64,000 bases of DNA from Gammaproteobacteria bacterium. GTDB taxonomy: Bacteria > Pseudomonadota > Gammaproteobacteria > Burkholderiales > Rhodocyclaceae. Numbering within the stretch: position 1 is the stretch's first letter; the number at the start of each line of letters is the position of its first letter. This document shows positions 9,564 to 17,500 of the stretch, one piece after another. A program made the translations under genes and the position numbers. The stretch spans positions 310,001 to 374,000 of the forward strand of contig JAHJVE010000023.1 in assembly GCA_018828385.1 (NCBI GenBank), read 5' to 3'. The notes beneath the pieces were generated by a model. That model saw nothing but the letters and a program-made list of their open reading frames with translations. It was not told the origin of the DNA and made no database searches.

Positions 9564-10274
9564 TCAGCTACGGCGCCGACGATACGTTGCCCCAAGACCA
9601 GCCAAAGCCACTCCGAGCAGCGCCATGCTGCCTGGCTCGGGCACAAAACCGGTACGGGCGCGGATGTCGTTATCGGTATCCTGGCGGAATGACCAGTCGG
9701 AGCCGGGCCCTGTACCTGCATCGAAAGTAACCATCAGGGTATGAAATATATCGCCCACAGGAGCATCCGGATCTATGCCAACTGCATTCGAATACACTGC
9801 AGTCCCGTCACAGGTAGCGCAGCCAGAGAGAATGGCGAAGTCCGCACCGGAAGCCGACCCAGGAGAACCTGAAGAGGGCGAGGTCGTGTCCAGAATCGTG
9901 ATCTGACCGAAAGCCGAGGCATCCAGGACCAAACTGGACAACAAACCCAAACTGGTGACGCCTGGCGTAAAGGTAAATGACCAGGGTGCCGTGAAGGTAT
10001 CGCCGGTCAGCGAAAGCCCCCAGCCCGTACCAGATACGCCACCAGAGGTGGCACCGGTATCCGCCCAGGTCAAAGTCTGACTAAACCCGCCAGAGAAGGA
10101 AGCTGTAACCTTTAGGCCGTCCATGTCGGCACCAGTGCTGACGAAACCGGTCAATCCGGGAATCAGCGACGAGGAACTTGCATCCTTGCTGACAATTACT
10201 GCCGCATGAGCACTCGACACCAGAACTATGGCCCCGGCTAGAAGCCCGATTGCAATTTTCATTTTATTTGCCAT
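9564..10274 (-). CDS. PEP-CTERM sorting-domain exported protein
   Basis: A 236-aa secreted protein with a signal peptide (IAIGLLAGAIVLVSSAHA) and a C-terminal exosortase signal: the motif VPEPGS, a hydrophobic stretch, then RRRRS. Such proteins are cut and anchored by exosortase (EpsH/XrtA) and often belong to an exopolysaccharide or floc matrix. The middle is Ser/Thr/Gly-rich and beta-like, with no enzyme motif. Exosortase itself is not in this window. A candidate sigma-54 promoter lies upstream at 10358-10373. Confidence 0.88.
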   Translation of the reverse strand: MANKMKIAIGLLAGAIVLVSSAHAAVIVSKDASSSSLIPGLTGFVSTGADMDGLKVTASFSGGFSQTLTWADTGATSGGVSGTGWGLSLTGDTFTAPWSFTFTPGVTSLGLLSSLVLDASAFGQITILDTTSPSSGSPGSASGADFAILSGCATCDGTAVYSNAVGIDPDAPVGDIFHTLMVTFDAGTGPGSDWSFRQDTDNDIRARTGFVPEPGSMALLGVALAGLGATYRRRRS

Positions 10275-10357
10275 TTCAATCTCCGATGAATATGAAAAAT
10301 AGGTCTAACCTCGTTTCCAATTAATCGAGCGTCGACGTTCGAGCCCGCCGTCAACAA

Positions 10358-10373
10358 AGCAAATTCCAGCCCA
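10358..10373 (-). promoter_or_regulatory. Candidate sigma-54 promoter for the PEP-CTERM gene
   Basis: Read on the minus strand, TGGGCTGGAATTTGCT has the required GG-N10-GC spacing and matches TGG...G....TTGCT of the -24/-12 consensus, with three mismatches. It lies about 85 bp before the ATG. PEP-CTERM genes in related bacteria are often controlled by the sigma-54 activator PrsR. The rest of the 371-bp gap (10275-10645) is AT-rich near the promoter; no RNA gene is recognised, and a 65-codon frame at 10438 looks spurious. Confidence 0.4.
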
Positions 10374-10645
10374 AATAAACAAACTTATTTAATATCAATT
10401 AGTTACTTTTAACAAAAAAACCGGGCATAAGGCGGCATTGCGAAATGTAAAGAAAATCGACAGCTCTCGATTCCGTTGTGCCCCATCCCCCGGTTACGCT
10501 ATTTCTCCCGCACAGGATCGCCCCTACCCCGGGAGCGATTTAGTCCTTGTCCGAGGGAAGATCAATCCAAATACAGGGGCGAGTTGCATATCTCGGAGCC
10601 GCCAAACCGCCTCCTGGCCGGCTGTCACATTTTGATCACCGCGTA

Positions 10646-11272
10646 CTAAACGACGGGTTTGTCCGGTAAGCAGCCAAAGAATATCTTATCGCCCGTCATT
10701 CCAGTCCCCTGCACTTCCTCATACCGAGGACAACTGACCAGATGATCATTGACCATCCCGGATGCCTGCATGAACGCATAGCAAATCGTCGAGCCGATGA
10801 ATTTGAAGCCGGCGCGGGCCAAGGCTTTGCTCAGGGCGTCGGATTGCGGGGTTTTGGCGGGGACTTCGGACAGCGATGAGCGGGCGTTTTGCAGCGGCTT
10901 CCCGCCGACGAAAGACCACAGGAAATCGCTGAACGATTGCCCCCCGGCGGTCAGCGTTAGATAAGCCTTGGCGTTCTCGATAGTCGCGGCGATCTTGGCG
11001 CGGTTGCGGATGATGCCGGGGTCGGCCAGCAGGGCGGCGACTTTTTGCTCGTCGTAGTGGGCGATCTTGTGCGGGTCGAAGTTGTCGAATACCTGCCGGT
11101 AGTGCGCCCGTTTCTTGAGCACGGTGGCCCAGGACAAGCCGGCCTGGGCGCCTTCGAGGATCAGGAGTTCGAACAGGGCGCGGTCGTCGCGTAGCGGCAG
11201 GCCCCATTCGGTATCGTGGTACTCGCGGTAGAGGTCGAATCCTTCGCACCAGGGGCAGCGTTCCATCGTCAT
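10646..11272 (-). CDS. tag: DNA-3-methyladenine glycosylase I
   Basis: A 208-aa base-excision-repair enzyme that removes 3-methyladenine. It opens with the zinc-binding start RCPWCEG, followed by the conserved EYHDTEWG, LILEGAQAGLSW (catalytic Glu and stacking Trp) and the C-terminal FKFIGSTICYAFMQASGMVNDH region, all typical of TagI. The usual length is about 190 aa. It stands alone; the next gene, at 11359, is on the same strand but is a regulator of its own divergent partner. Confidence 0.95.
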   Translation of the reverse strand: MTMERCPWCEGFDLYREYHDTEWGLPLRDDRALFELLILEGAQAGLSWATVLKKRAHYRQVFDNFDPHKIAHYDEQKVAALLADPGIIRNRAKIAATIENAKAYLTLTAGGQSFSDFLWSFVGGKPLQNARSSLSEVPAKTPQSDALSKALARAGFKFIGSTICYAFMQASGMVNDHLVSCPRYEEVQGTGMTGDKIFFGCLPDKPVV

Positions 11273-11358
11273 GCTTCCATCAACAAAAGGCGCAGTGTAG
11301 CTGTGACCGCTCCATGCCGACAGTTTCAGGCTGGCTGCTGCAGCTTCGATCTCACTCG

Positions 11359-12180
11359 TCAGTTGTTATGCAGCTCGCCGGCGGGCGGCGGGCTACGTTC
11401 CTGCATGAAGCGCCCCGGCGGCACGCCGAAGGCGCGCTTGAACATGGCCGAGAAGGCGGCCTGGCTGGCGTAGCCGAGTTCCGCCGCGACTTCGCCGTAT
11501 GGGCGGCCGCGGCCGATCAGGTCGAGCGCCCGGGCCAGGCGCAATTGCTGGCGCCAGGCGCCGAAGCTCAATTTCAGTTCGCTGACGAACAGGCGGGCCA
11601 GCGTCCGCTCGCTGGCGCCGACGCGGGCCGCCCACTCGGCCAGCGACAGCGCGGAAGCGGGATCGTCGATGAGCGCCTGACACAAGGACTGCAGGCGCCG
11701 GTCCTGCGGCATCGGCAAACCCAGCGAGAGCGGCGGGGCGCGGCGGATTTCGGTGAGCAGCAATGCCGTCACCTGACGCTGGCGCAGCGACGCATCCTGG
11801 CCGTCGCCGTCAGCCTCGCTCAGCGCCTCGAATAGCGCCCGCATGAGGTCGGAGACCTCGATCACCGAACAGGCATCGAGCGGCAGCGGGGCCACTTCGG
11901 GGGCTATATAAACGGTGCGGAACTCGACTTCGCCGAGCATGAGCAGATCGTGCTCGATGTGCGGCGGGATCCACACGGCGCGCAAGGCGGGCACCAGCCA
12001 GGTCATGCCGGCCGCCGAAATGCGGATGCCGCCGCGCAGCGGATAGGCCAGTTGCGCCCAGTCGTGGCGATGCGGCGGCACATAAACGTCAGCCGGCGGA
12101 CAACGCATATTGACCGTCATCGGCAACTCGGCGGTCGGGGCGCGGCGGGGTACGGGGTCGAAGGTGAGGTCTGTCTGCAT
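11359..12180 (-). CDS. AraC-family regulator with cupin sensor, probable controller of the adjacent MFS pump
   Basis: A 273-aa protein: N-terminal cupin (PPHRHDWAQLAYPLRGGI) and C-terminal AraC helix-turn-helix pair (RVGASERTLARLF, ELGYASQAAFSAMFKRAFG). The layout matches E. coli NimR/YeaM types. It is divergent from the MFS transporter at 12269 with an 88-bp shared intergenic region, the classic arrangement of a local efflux regulator. The ligand is unknown. Confidence 0.88.
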   Translation of the reverse strand: MQTDLTFDPVPRRAPTAELPMTVNMRCPPADVYVPPHRHDWAQLAYPLRGGIRISAAGMTWLVPALRAVWIPPHIEHDLLMLGEVEFRTVYIAPEVAPLPLDACSVIEVSDLMRALFEALSEADGDGQDASLRQRQVTALLLTEIRRAPPLSLGLPMPQDRRLQSLCQALIDDPASALSLAEWAARVGASERTLARLFVSELKLSFGAWRQQLRLARALDLIGRGRPYGEVAAELGYASQAAFSAMFKRAFGVPPGRFMQERSPPPAGELHNN

Positions 12181-12268
12181 TGCGATAATTTTTGTCCGAA
12201 TGTCGCATCACAGTCAATGGGGCGCAAAGCTAGACTGTAATCCTTAACGTTTTACTCGGACTTTCCCC

Positions 12269-13477
12269 ATGACGACCGCCACCCTGCCCGCACCCCAGCG
12301 CAGCGACATCGAAGTGATCACCCTGATCGGCTTCGTACACGGCGTTTCGCACTTTTTCCACCTGCTGCTGCCGCCGCTTTTTCCGTGGCTCATGCAGGAC
12401 TTCAACCTCAGCTTCACCGGCATCGGCATGACGATGACGGTTTTCTTCGTCGTCTCCGGCATCGGCCAGGCAATGGCCGGCTTTCTCGTTGACCGTTTCG
12501 GATCGGCCCGCGTGCTCGGCGGAGGCATCAGCTGCTTTGCACTGGCCGGCGTTGTGCTGCATTTCGCCACCGGCTACCCGATGCTGATCGCCACCGCCGC
12601 GCTGGCCGGCCTTGGCAACAGCGTTTTTCACCCGGCCGATTTCACGGTGCTCAACCACCGCGTCTCGCAGGCCCGGCTCGGCCATGCTTTCTCGGTGCAT
12701 GGTCTGTCCGGCAACCTCGGTTGGGCGGCGGCGCCGGTCTTCATGACCGGCATTGCCGCGGCCTACGGCTGGCGCAACGCAGCGCTCGGCGCCAGCCTCG
12801 TCGCCCTCGTTGCCCTCGCCCTGCTCTTCTGGCGCCGCGCAGCCATCAACGAGGCGCACGACCATCGCACAACCAAAAGCGACGAAGCGAAATCGCCCAC
12901 CTTCGCCTTCCTCGGCTCGCGCGCTGTCTGGCTGTGTTTCCTCTTTTTCCTGCTGATCACGGCCGCCTTCGGCGCCATCCAGAATTTCGCCAGCCCGATA
13001 TTGCAGGCCATCTACGGGCTGTCGCTGACAACGGCCGCGTTGGCCCTGTCGACCTATCTGGTCGGCGGCGCCGCCGGCATCATCCTCGGCGGCTTTCTCG
13101 CCCAGAAGAACGCCCACGACTACCTGATCGCCGGCGCCCTCGGCGTCGCTGCCCTGCTCGCCGTCCTGCTCGCCAGCGGCATCCCGCCTGGCTGGGCCAT
13201 CCTGCCGCTGATGGGCGGCATCGGCTTCTGCACCGGCATCGCCGGGCCGTCACGCGATCTGCTGGTCCGTCGCGCTGCTACCGCGCGCTTTGGGAAATCC
13301 GCTTATGGGCGGGTTTATGGCTTTGTCTATTCCGGGCTGGATCTTGGGTTGGCGATGGCGCCAGTCATCTTTGGCGGGATGATGGATGGACGGCGGTTTG
13401 GAGAGGTGTTGATTGGCATTGCCGTCCTGCAGACGCTGGCGATTTTTAGCGCCTTGCGGGTTGGGAAGGCGGTTTAG
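12269..13477 (+). CDS. MFS efflux transporter (Fsr/fosmidomycin-resistance-like)
   Basis: A 402-aa integral membrane protein with about 12 hydrophobic segments and the central charged loop of major facilitator proteins (FWRRAAINEAHDHRTTKSD, near residue 195). The N-terminal HGVSHFFHLLLPPLFPWL recalls Fsr-type drug exporters. The AraC/cupin regulator is divergent. The 3' end uses less GC-biased codons (GGGAAGGCGGTTTAG), and a dispersed repeat copy begins 4 nt after the stop. Substrate unknown. Confidence 0.85.
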   Translation: MTTATLPAPQRSDIEVITLIGFVHGVSHFFHLLLPPLFPWLMQDFNLSFTGIGMTMTVFFVVSGIGQAMAGFLVDRFGSARVLGGGISCFALAGVVLHFATGYPMLIATAALAGLGNSVFHPADFTVLNHRVSQARLGHAFSVHGLSGNLGWAAAPVFMTGIAAAYGWRNAALGASLVALVALALLFWRRAAINEAHDHRTTKSDEAKSPTFAFLGSRAVWLCFLFFLLITAAFGAIQNFASPILQAIYGLSLTTAALALSTYLVGGAAGIILGGFLAQKNAHDYLIAGALGVAALLAVLLASGIPPGWAILPLMGGIGFCTGIAGPSRDLLVRRAATARFGKSAYGRVYGFVYSGLDLGLAMAPVIFGGMMDGRRFGEVLIGIAVLQTLAIFSALRVGKAV

Positions 13478-13480
13478 GCC

Positions 13481-13523
13481 AATCCCACGGTCAACCGGAA
13501 ATTTTGGCTAAAAATGAAATGGT
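13481..13523 (+). repeat. Dispersed 40-bp repeat, copy 4 (intergenic)
   Basis: CCCACGGTCAACCGG, AAATTTTGGCTAAAAATGAA then ATGG. It begins 4 nt after the MFS stop. Confidence 0.9.
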
Positions 13524-13535
13524 TTCGACTGGCTT

Positions 13536-13560
13536 GGGGTTCCGCGCTTGCGGAAACCCC
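13536..13560 (+). terminator. Hairpin between MFS gene and PLD lipoprotein gene
   Basis: GGGGTTCCGC, loop GCTT, GCGGAAACCCC forms a hairpin with one bulge. It lies between two convergent genes and could end either transcript; no clear U-tract is present. Confidence 0.5.
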
Positions 13561-13589
13561 TGCCAAATAAAAACAGAATCGCCTGACGA

Positions 13590-15875
13590 TCAAATCGGCT
13601 GGAACAAGTCGTTGAATTTCTGCTGAGCGTCGCGGCGAGCGGCTTCGCTGGCATTCGGATCAATGGCCGCCCGGGTCATGGCGTAGGCCGCATCCAGCAA
13701 TCCCAGGAAACGGCTTTCCAGCGTCTTCATTTGCTCGCTATCGAGACGCTTGTCCACATGGTATTTCTTGAGTGTTGCGCGCAGGCTTTCCAAGTCTTCC
13801 TGAATCATGCTCGAGCGGGGCGTGCCGACAAAGTAGCTGTTTTCCCGTTTAACCCTGCCCGGCGTACCCAGGATGTCGTCAATGAAGCCGCGATAGGCCG
13901 CGACGAGCTTGGGCGCGTTGTTCACCAGCATGGCGTTGTTGGTGTCCATCATGTAGCTGCGCACGTCTGCGTTGGCCGAACCGACGATCAACTGGTCGCC
14001 AAAGAGTGAAACCTTGCTGTGCAGCGAAAGGTTATGGTTCCCGACCGGCGGTTGGTATTCGTAATATTCAAAGCGTGCAGCCCGGCTGGCCCCATGCTGC
14101 AAGCCGGTCACCTCGGCAAATGCCTTGATGGCATGGCGTGCCAGCAAATTGACCGGGGTCAGGTCGGTGGTGGCCAACGAATTGGTGATCACCCTAACCG
14201 TGACATGTGAACAATCCTGCTTGCCATCGACGAGGGCGGCCAGGCTGGATGCAAGATTGGCCGGCGGGAAGAAATAGGCACTGTGCAGAATGACCATCTG
14301 GGGTTGGTCGACGGTCGCTTTGCTGCAGATGCCGGAGAGCGCCTGCAGCCAGATTTCCGTGATGTGTTTGCCGTCATCGCCCTCCTGGCCGGCCTGGGCT
14401 CCGTAGAGCCGAACGCGACTTGCTGGCTTCAGGCGCTTGTCGAAAGGCAGGTTCTCTAGGTAGTAAAGGCGCGCCGAGGGGTCGACGGCAAGGGGCTGGC
14501 TTGGCTGGATCTTTCCGGCGTAAGCCGTCTTGTAGGCCTTGGCATTCTGCGCCATTCGCTGGCTCGCCGCTTCGACCCGCTGATCCAGGCTCATGGCAGC
14601 GAGTTTGAACTTGCCATTGACGCAGGCGTCATGTTTGGCCCCCGGTTTCAGTTTGGTGCAGGCGTTTTCAGCCGTCGTATAGGCTTCCATATTCCACAGC
14701 ACATCGTTAGGTGCATGGGTGCGAACCTCGTCCAGCGTCGCCACCATCCGGTTGAAGTTCCACAGCCCGTCGAAAGCGTCTGCGATGACCTTGCCGCCAT
14801 CGCCTGTCACCGTAGCCACCAGATCGGTGTCCATGAAGACATACTTTTCGATCAGGGGATTGGGGTGCATGTGGTAGGAGTTTTCGACGTTGCGCCCGCC
14901 CAGTTGCACCCGGCTCGAATCGGCGAGCAGGAGTTTCTGGTGCGTGAAGTCGGTGATGTGGTCCCAGTCCAGTTTTTCTTCTGCACTGAACTTGCGGTCA
15001 ATCGGCAGGGCTGAAAACAGCTCGTTTTTCACCGGCACGATCTGGCTGGCGTACAACTGCTCCGCCATCAATAGCCCCAGGTTGGCCTGCACACGCTGAA
15101 AGACGGGGGCGGTGCGCGACTGCCAGTAGAGTTTGCCCAGCTTCTTGAGACTTTCCTTTTGCTCGGGAGTCGCCTTGCCGGCCTGGCCGGCGGCTTGGGG
15201 ATCGATATTCTGTCCCTGCTCGATGGCCAGCGTCATCAAGTTGGCATTCCTGGCATAGAGCCCAGAGAGCAGCAGCCCGGAAGGCCCGGTATTGACGTTG
15301 GAAACATTGAGGGTTGCGGCTGGTACGCCGTCAATTTGCTCGTCGGCAAACAGCTTTTCCACAGCCGCCATCTTGTCGGCTGAGCAAGCCTCTTTGCTGG
15401 CCGCCCCAGCCTGACCACAACCCATGGTCATGTAAACAGCATCCTTGACGATGTTCAGCGTCGGCCGGTTGTAGAAACGTACCGCCAGCCTACCCTTGCC
15501 CGAATTGCCGCGTCGTTCCATGGCCGTGAACATGTCCAGGCGCTTGTAATTGGTTTGATAATCGACGAGCAGGCGAACCTTCACCCCGCGCTGGGCTGCG
15601 ACGATCAGCGCCTCGGAGAGCACCGAAGAACTCTCGTCGTCGGCGTAAATGTAGTAAGTGAGCTCAAGCGACGACTTTGCTTCCTCGACCAGGCGGATTT
15701 TGGACAGGAAGGAAGCATCGTTGTCGATAATGACTGCCCCGTCGCTGATAGCAAGCGCCGCTGACGAAGCCTGGGCCAACAGTGAGCTATCAGTGAGCGA
15801 GGCGTGGGGAACGGTCGTCGCGCAGCCGGTCAGAAGTCCGGCCAACACCAACGTAGGAATCATTTTATTGGTCAT
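13590..15875 (-). CDS. Phospholipase D/cardiolipin-synthase-like lipoprotein
   Basis: A 761-aa envelope protein. The signal peptide ends in a lipobox (LAGLLTGC), so it should be a lipoprotein. Two PLD half-domains are present. The first contains the canonical HQKLLLAD with downstream GG..N. The second has HSKVSLFGD followed by GSAN, one residue out of register with the usual HxK-x4-D. A long insert after the first domain start carries four Cys (MGCGQAG, KEACSAD). The ATG at 15875 has GAGG 5-6 nt upstream. It is longer than ClsA/ClsC, and the substrate is unknown. Confidence 0.8.
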   Translation of the reverse strand: MTNKMIPTLVLAGLLTGCATTVPHASLTDSSLLAQASSAALAISDGAVIIDNDASFLSKIRLVEEAKSSLELTYYIYADDESSSVLSEALIVAAQRGVKVRLLVDYQTNYKRLDMFTAMERRGNSGKGRLAVRFYNRPTLNIVKDAVYMTMGCGQAGAASKEACSADKMAAVEKLFADEQIDGVPAATLNVSNVNTGPSGLLLSGLYARNANLMTLAIEQGQNIDPQAAGQAGKATPEQKESLKKLGKLYWQSRTAPVFQRVQANLGLLMAEQLYASQIVPVKNELFSALPIDRKFSAEEKLDWDHITDFTHQKLLLADSSRVQLGGRNVENSYHMHPNPLIEKYVFMDTDLVATVTGDGGKVIADAFDGLWNFNRMVATLDEVRTHAPNDVLWNMEAYTTAENACTKLKPGAKHDACVNGKFKLAAMSLDQRVEAASQRMAQNAKAYKTAYAGKIQPSQPLAVDPSARLYYLENLPFDKRLKPASRVRLYGAQAGQEGDDGKHITEIWLQALSGICSKATVDQPQMVILHSAYFFPPANLASSLAALVDGKQDCSHVTVRVITNSLATTDLTPVNLLARHAIKAFAEVTGLQHGASRAARFEYYEYQPPVGNHNLSLHSKVSLFGDQLIVGSANADVRSYMMDTNNAMLVNNAPKLVAAYRGFIDDILGTPGRVKRENSYFVGTPRSSMIQEDLESLRATLKKYHVDKRLDSEQMKTLESRFLGLLDAAYAMTRAAIDPNASEAARRDAQQKFNDLFQPI

Positions 15876-16027
15876 CATTGCCTCACAAAGTTTGAGCGCC
15901 AAGGCAGTATGACGTTTTCAAATTTTAAGTACAACCGAATAAACGGGCGACCGGACGACGCAAGGCGCGGCGACCAGACCGGGTGTTTGAGAGCTGGACT
16001 ACGGCAAGAGCATGGAATCGTCGACAG

Positions 16028-16918
16028 TTAAAGCCCACGCGCCCAGGCCGGGCGCAAATGGGCGACTTCAGGGGCGGCGATAGCAAGTCGCACCTGCTCA
16101 AGCAAGCGCACCTTGTCGGCCCCCAGCGTCCCCTTGAGCACCAGCCAGTTGGACGCATGATCGCTGCGAAACACTGTCCGCTTGAGTTCCAGCCCGGATA
16201 AAAAGCGCTCCATCTCGACAAACAACTCATGCTGATCAAGCGGTTCCCAGCCGGGAAATCCGGCGCGAAAACGTTCCTCGCCCTGCGGAAAACTGACGAC
16301 CAGCGTCGCCAGGTATTCCGGCTGCGTCGCATTGGCCAGCCGCGCCGAGTTCTCCGCGTGCTGCATCGACAGAGCCTTGCCGCCCAGCCCGTTCAGAATC
16401 ATCACCGAACGCGTGATGCCGGCGGCGCCGAGCTTGTCGAGCGCCTCGCACGTGGTGTCGAAGGTTTCGCCCTTGTCGACGGCGGCCAGCACCTGATCGT
16501 CGCCCGATTCGGCGCCGATATAGACCATTTTCAGCCCGGCTGCCGCCAGCTCGTCGATTTCGGATTGCGACTTCTTGCGCAAGTTTCTCGGCAGGCAATA
16601 CGACGAAATCCTCCGCACGGCCGGCAGGTGCGTGCGAATCGCTTCGAGAATACTCAGCAGCCGCCGGGTCGGCAGGGCGAGCGCGTCACCGTCGGCGAGG
16701 AAGACGCGGCGGATTTCACCGCCATACCGCTGGCCGGTCAGCCGGATGCTTTCGAGCACCTCGTCTTCGCTGCGCGCCACAAACTTTTTCTGCGGCGCCG
16801 TGTACATCTCGCAGAACGTGCATTTGTTCCACGAACAGCCATCCGTCACCGGCAGGATCAGCGATTCCGCCTCGCTCGGCGGACGAAAGACCGGCTCGAC
16901 GTAACGGATCGGAATCAT
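16028..16918 (-). CDS. Radical SAM protein of unknown function
   Basis: A 296-aa protein with the radical SAM cluster motif CSWNKCTFC near residues 28-36, preceded by LPVTDGC. A Gly-rich SAM-binding stretch (YIGAESGDDQVL) follows. No B12-binding or other accessory domain is seen. The start overlaps the stop of the thioesterase gene by 1 bp (TGATG), so the pair is co-translated. The family resembles uncharacterised Elp3/MiaB-type radical SAM proteins; the reaction is unknown. Confidence 0.85.
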   Translation of the reverse strand: MIPIRYVEPVFRPPSEAESLILPVTDGCSWNKCTFCEMYTAPQKKFVARSEDEVLESIRLTGQRYGGEIRRVFLADGDALALPTRRLLSILEAIRTHLPAVRRISSYCLPRNLRKKSQSEIDELAAAGLKMVYIGAESGDDQVLAAVDKGETFDTTCEALDKLGAAGITRSVMILNGLGGKALSMQHAENSARLANATQPEYLATLVVSFPQGEERFRAGFPGWEPLDQHELFVEMERFLSGLELKRTVFRSDHASNWLVLKGTLGADKVRLLEQVRLAIAAPEVAHLRPAWARGL

Positions 16919-17343
16919 CAGGCGCCGACCTTGGCGAGGAAGCCGGGCGGCACGGCGGAGGCTTTGCGGGCGGTGTAGTCGAAGAACATGATGCCGTGCT
17001 TGCCGCGCGCCACTTCGCGGCCGCTGGCTTTGTCGCTGAGGCGCCAGACGAGGTCGCAGCCGTATTTGTTGAAATCGTTGGCGCCCATTTCAACAACCAG
17101 CGTTTCGCCGTGAAAGGCTTCCGAGCGGTATTGCGCGGCGACATCGGCGACGACGATGCCGACGCCTTCGACATCGAGTTCGGTGTAGCCGAGCGACTTG
17201 AAAAAGCGCACGCGTGCTTCGGAGACCAGCGAAATCAGCTGGGCGTTGTCGAGGTGGTGACCGTAGTTGATGTGGCCGATATAGATGGGAATATCGGTCG
17301 AGAAGCTGAAGTGCTCGGGGAGTTCGATCTTGATGCGGGGCAT
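16918..17343 (-). CDS. Acyl-CoA thioesterase, hotdog (4HBT/YbgC-like) family
   Basis: A 141-aa hotdog-fold protein. The segment IYIGHINYGHHLDNAQ is the 4HBT active-site region, although the usual catalytic Asp of YbgC (HxDxxGH) is replaced here by Asn. It probably hydrolyses acyl-CoA. The ATG at 17343 gives the normal family length; a longer frame has no support. The downstream radical SAM gene is coupled by a 1-bp overlap. Confidence 0.82.
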   Translation of the reverse strand: MPRIKIELPEHFSFSTDIPIYIGHINYGHHLDNAQLISLVSEARVRFFKSLGYTELDVEGVGIVVADVAAQYRSEAFHGETLVVEMGANDFNKYGCDLVWRLSDKASGREVARGKHGIMFFDYTARKASAVPPGFLAKVGA

Positions 17344-17500
17344 GGTTTGGCGCCGGATAAATGAGTGAATCCGGATTCTACGGACAGGATAGCGGCGCGG
17401 CCAGCGGTCCACATGCCGCATTGCGGCTAAACTAGCAGCCCCGGCGACTGGCCAGCCAGCGCCACCCACCGCCCGCCAGACACTTGTTTGACGGGCCAGC

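Noticed and set aside
14800..14830. GGCTACGGTGACAGG in the PLD-like gene, resembling the repeat core
   Set aside because: It matches only the first half of the core and has no A/T-rich tail; the VATVTG residues fit the protein.
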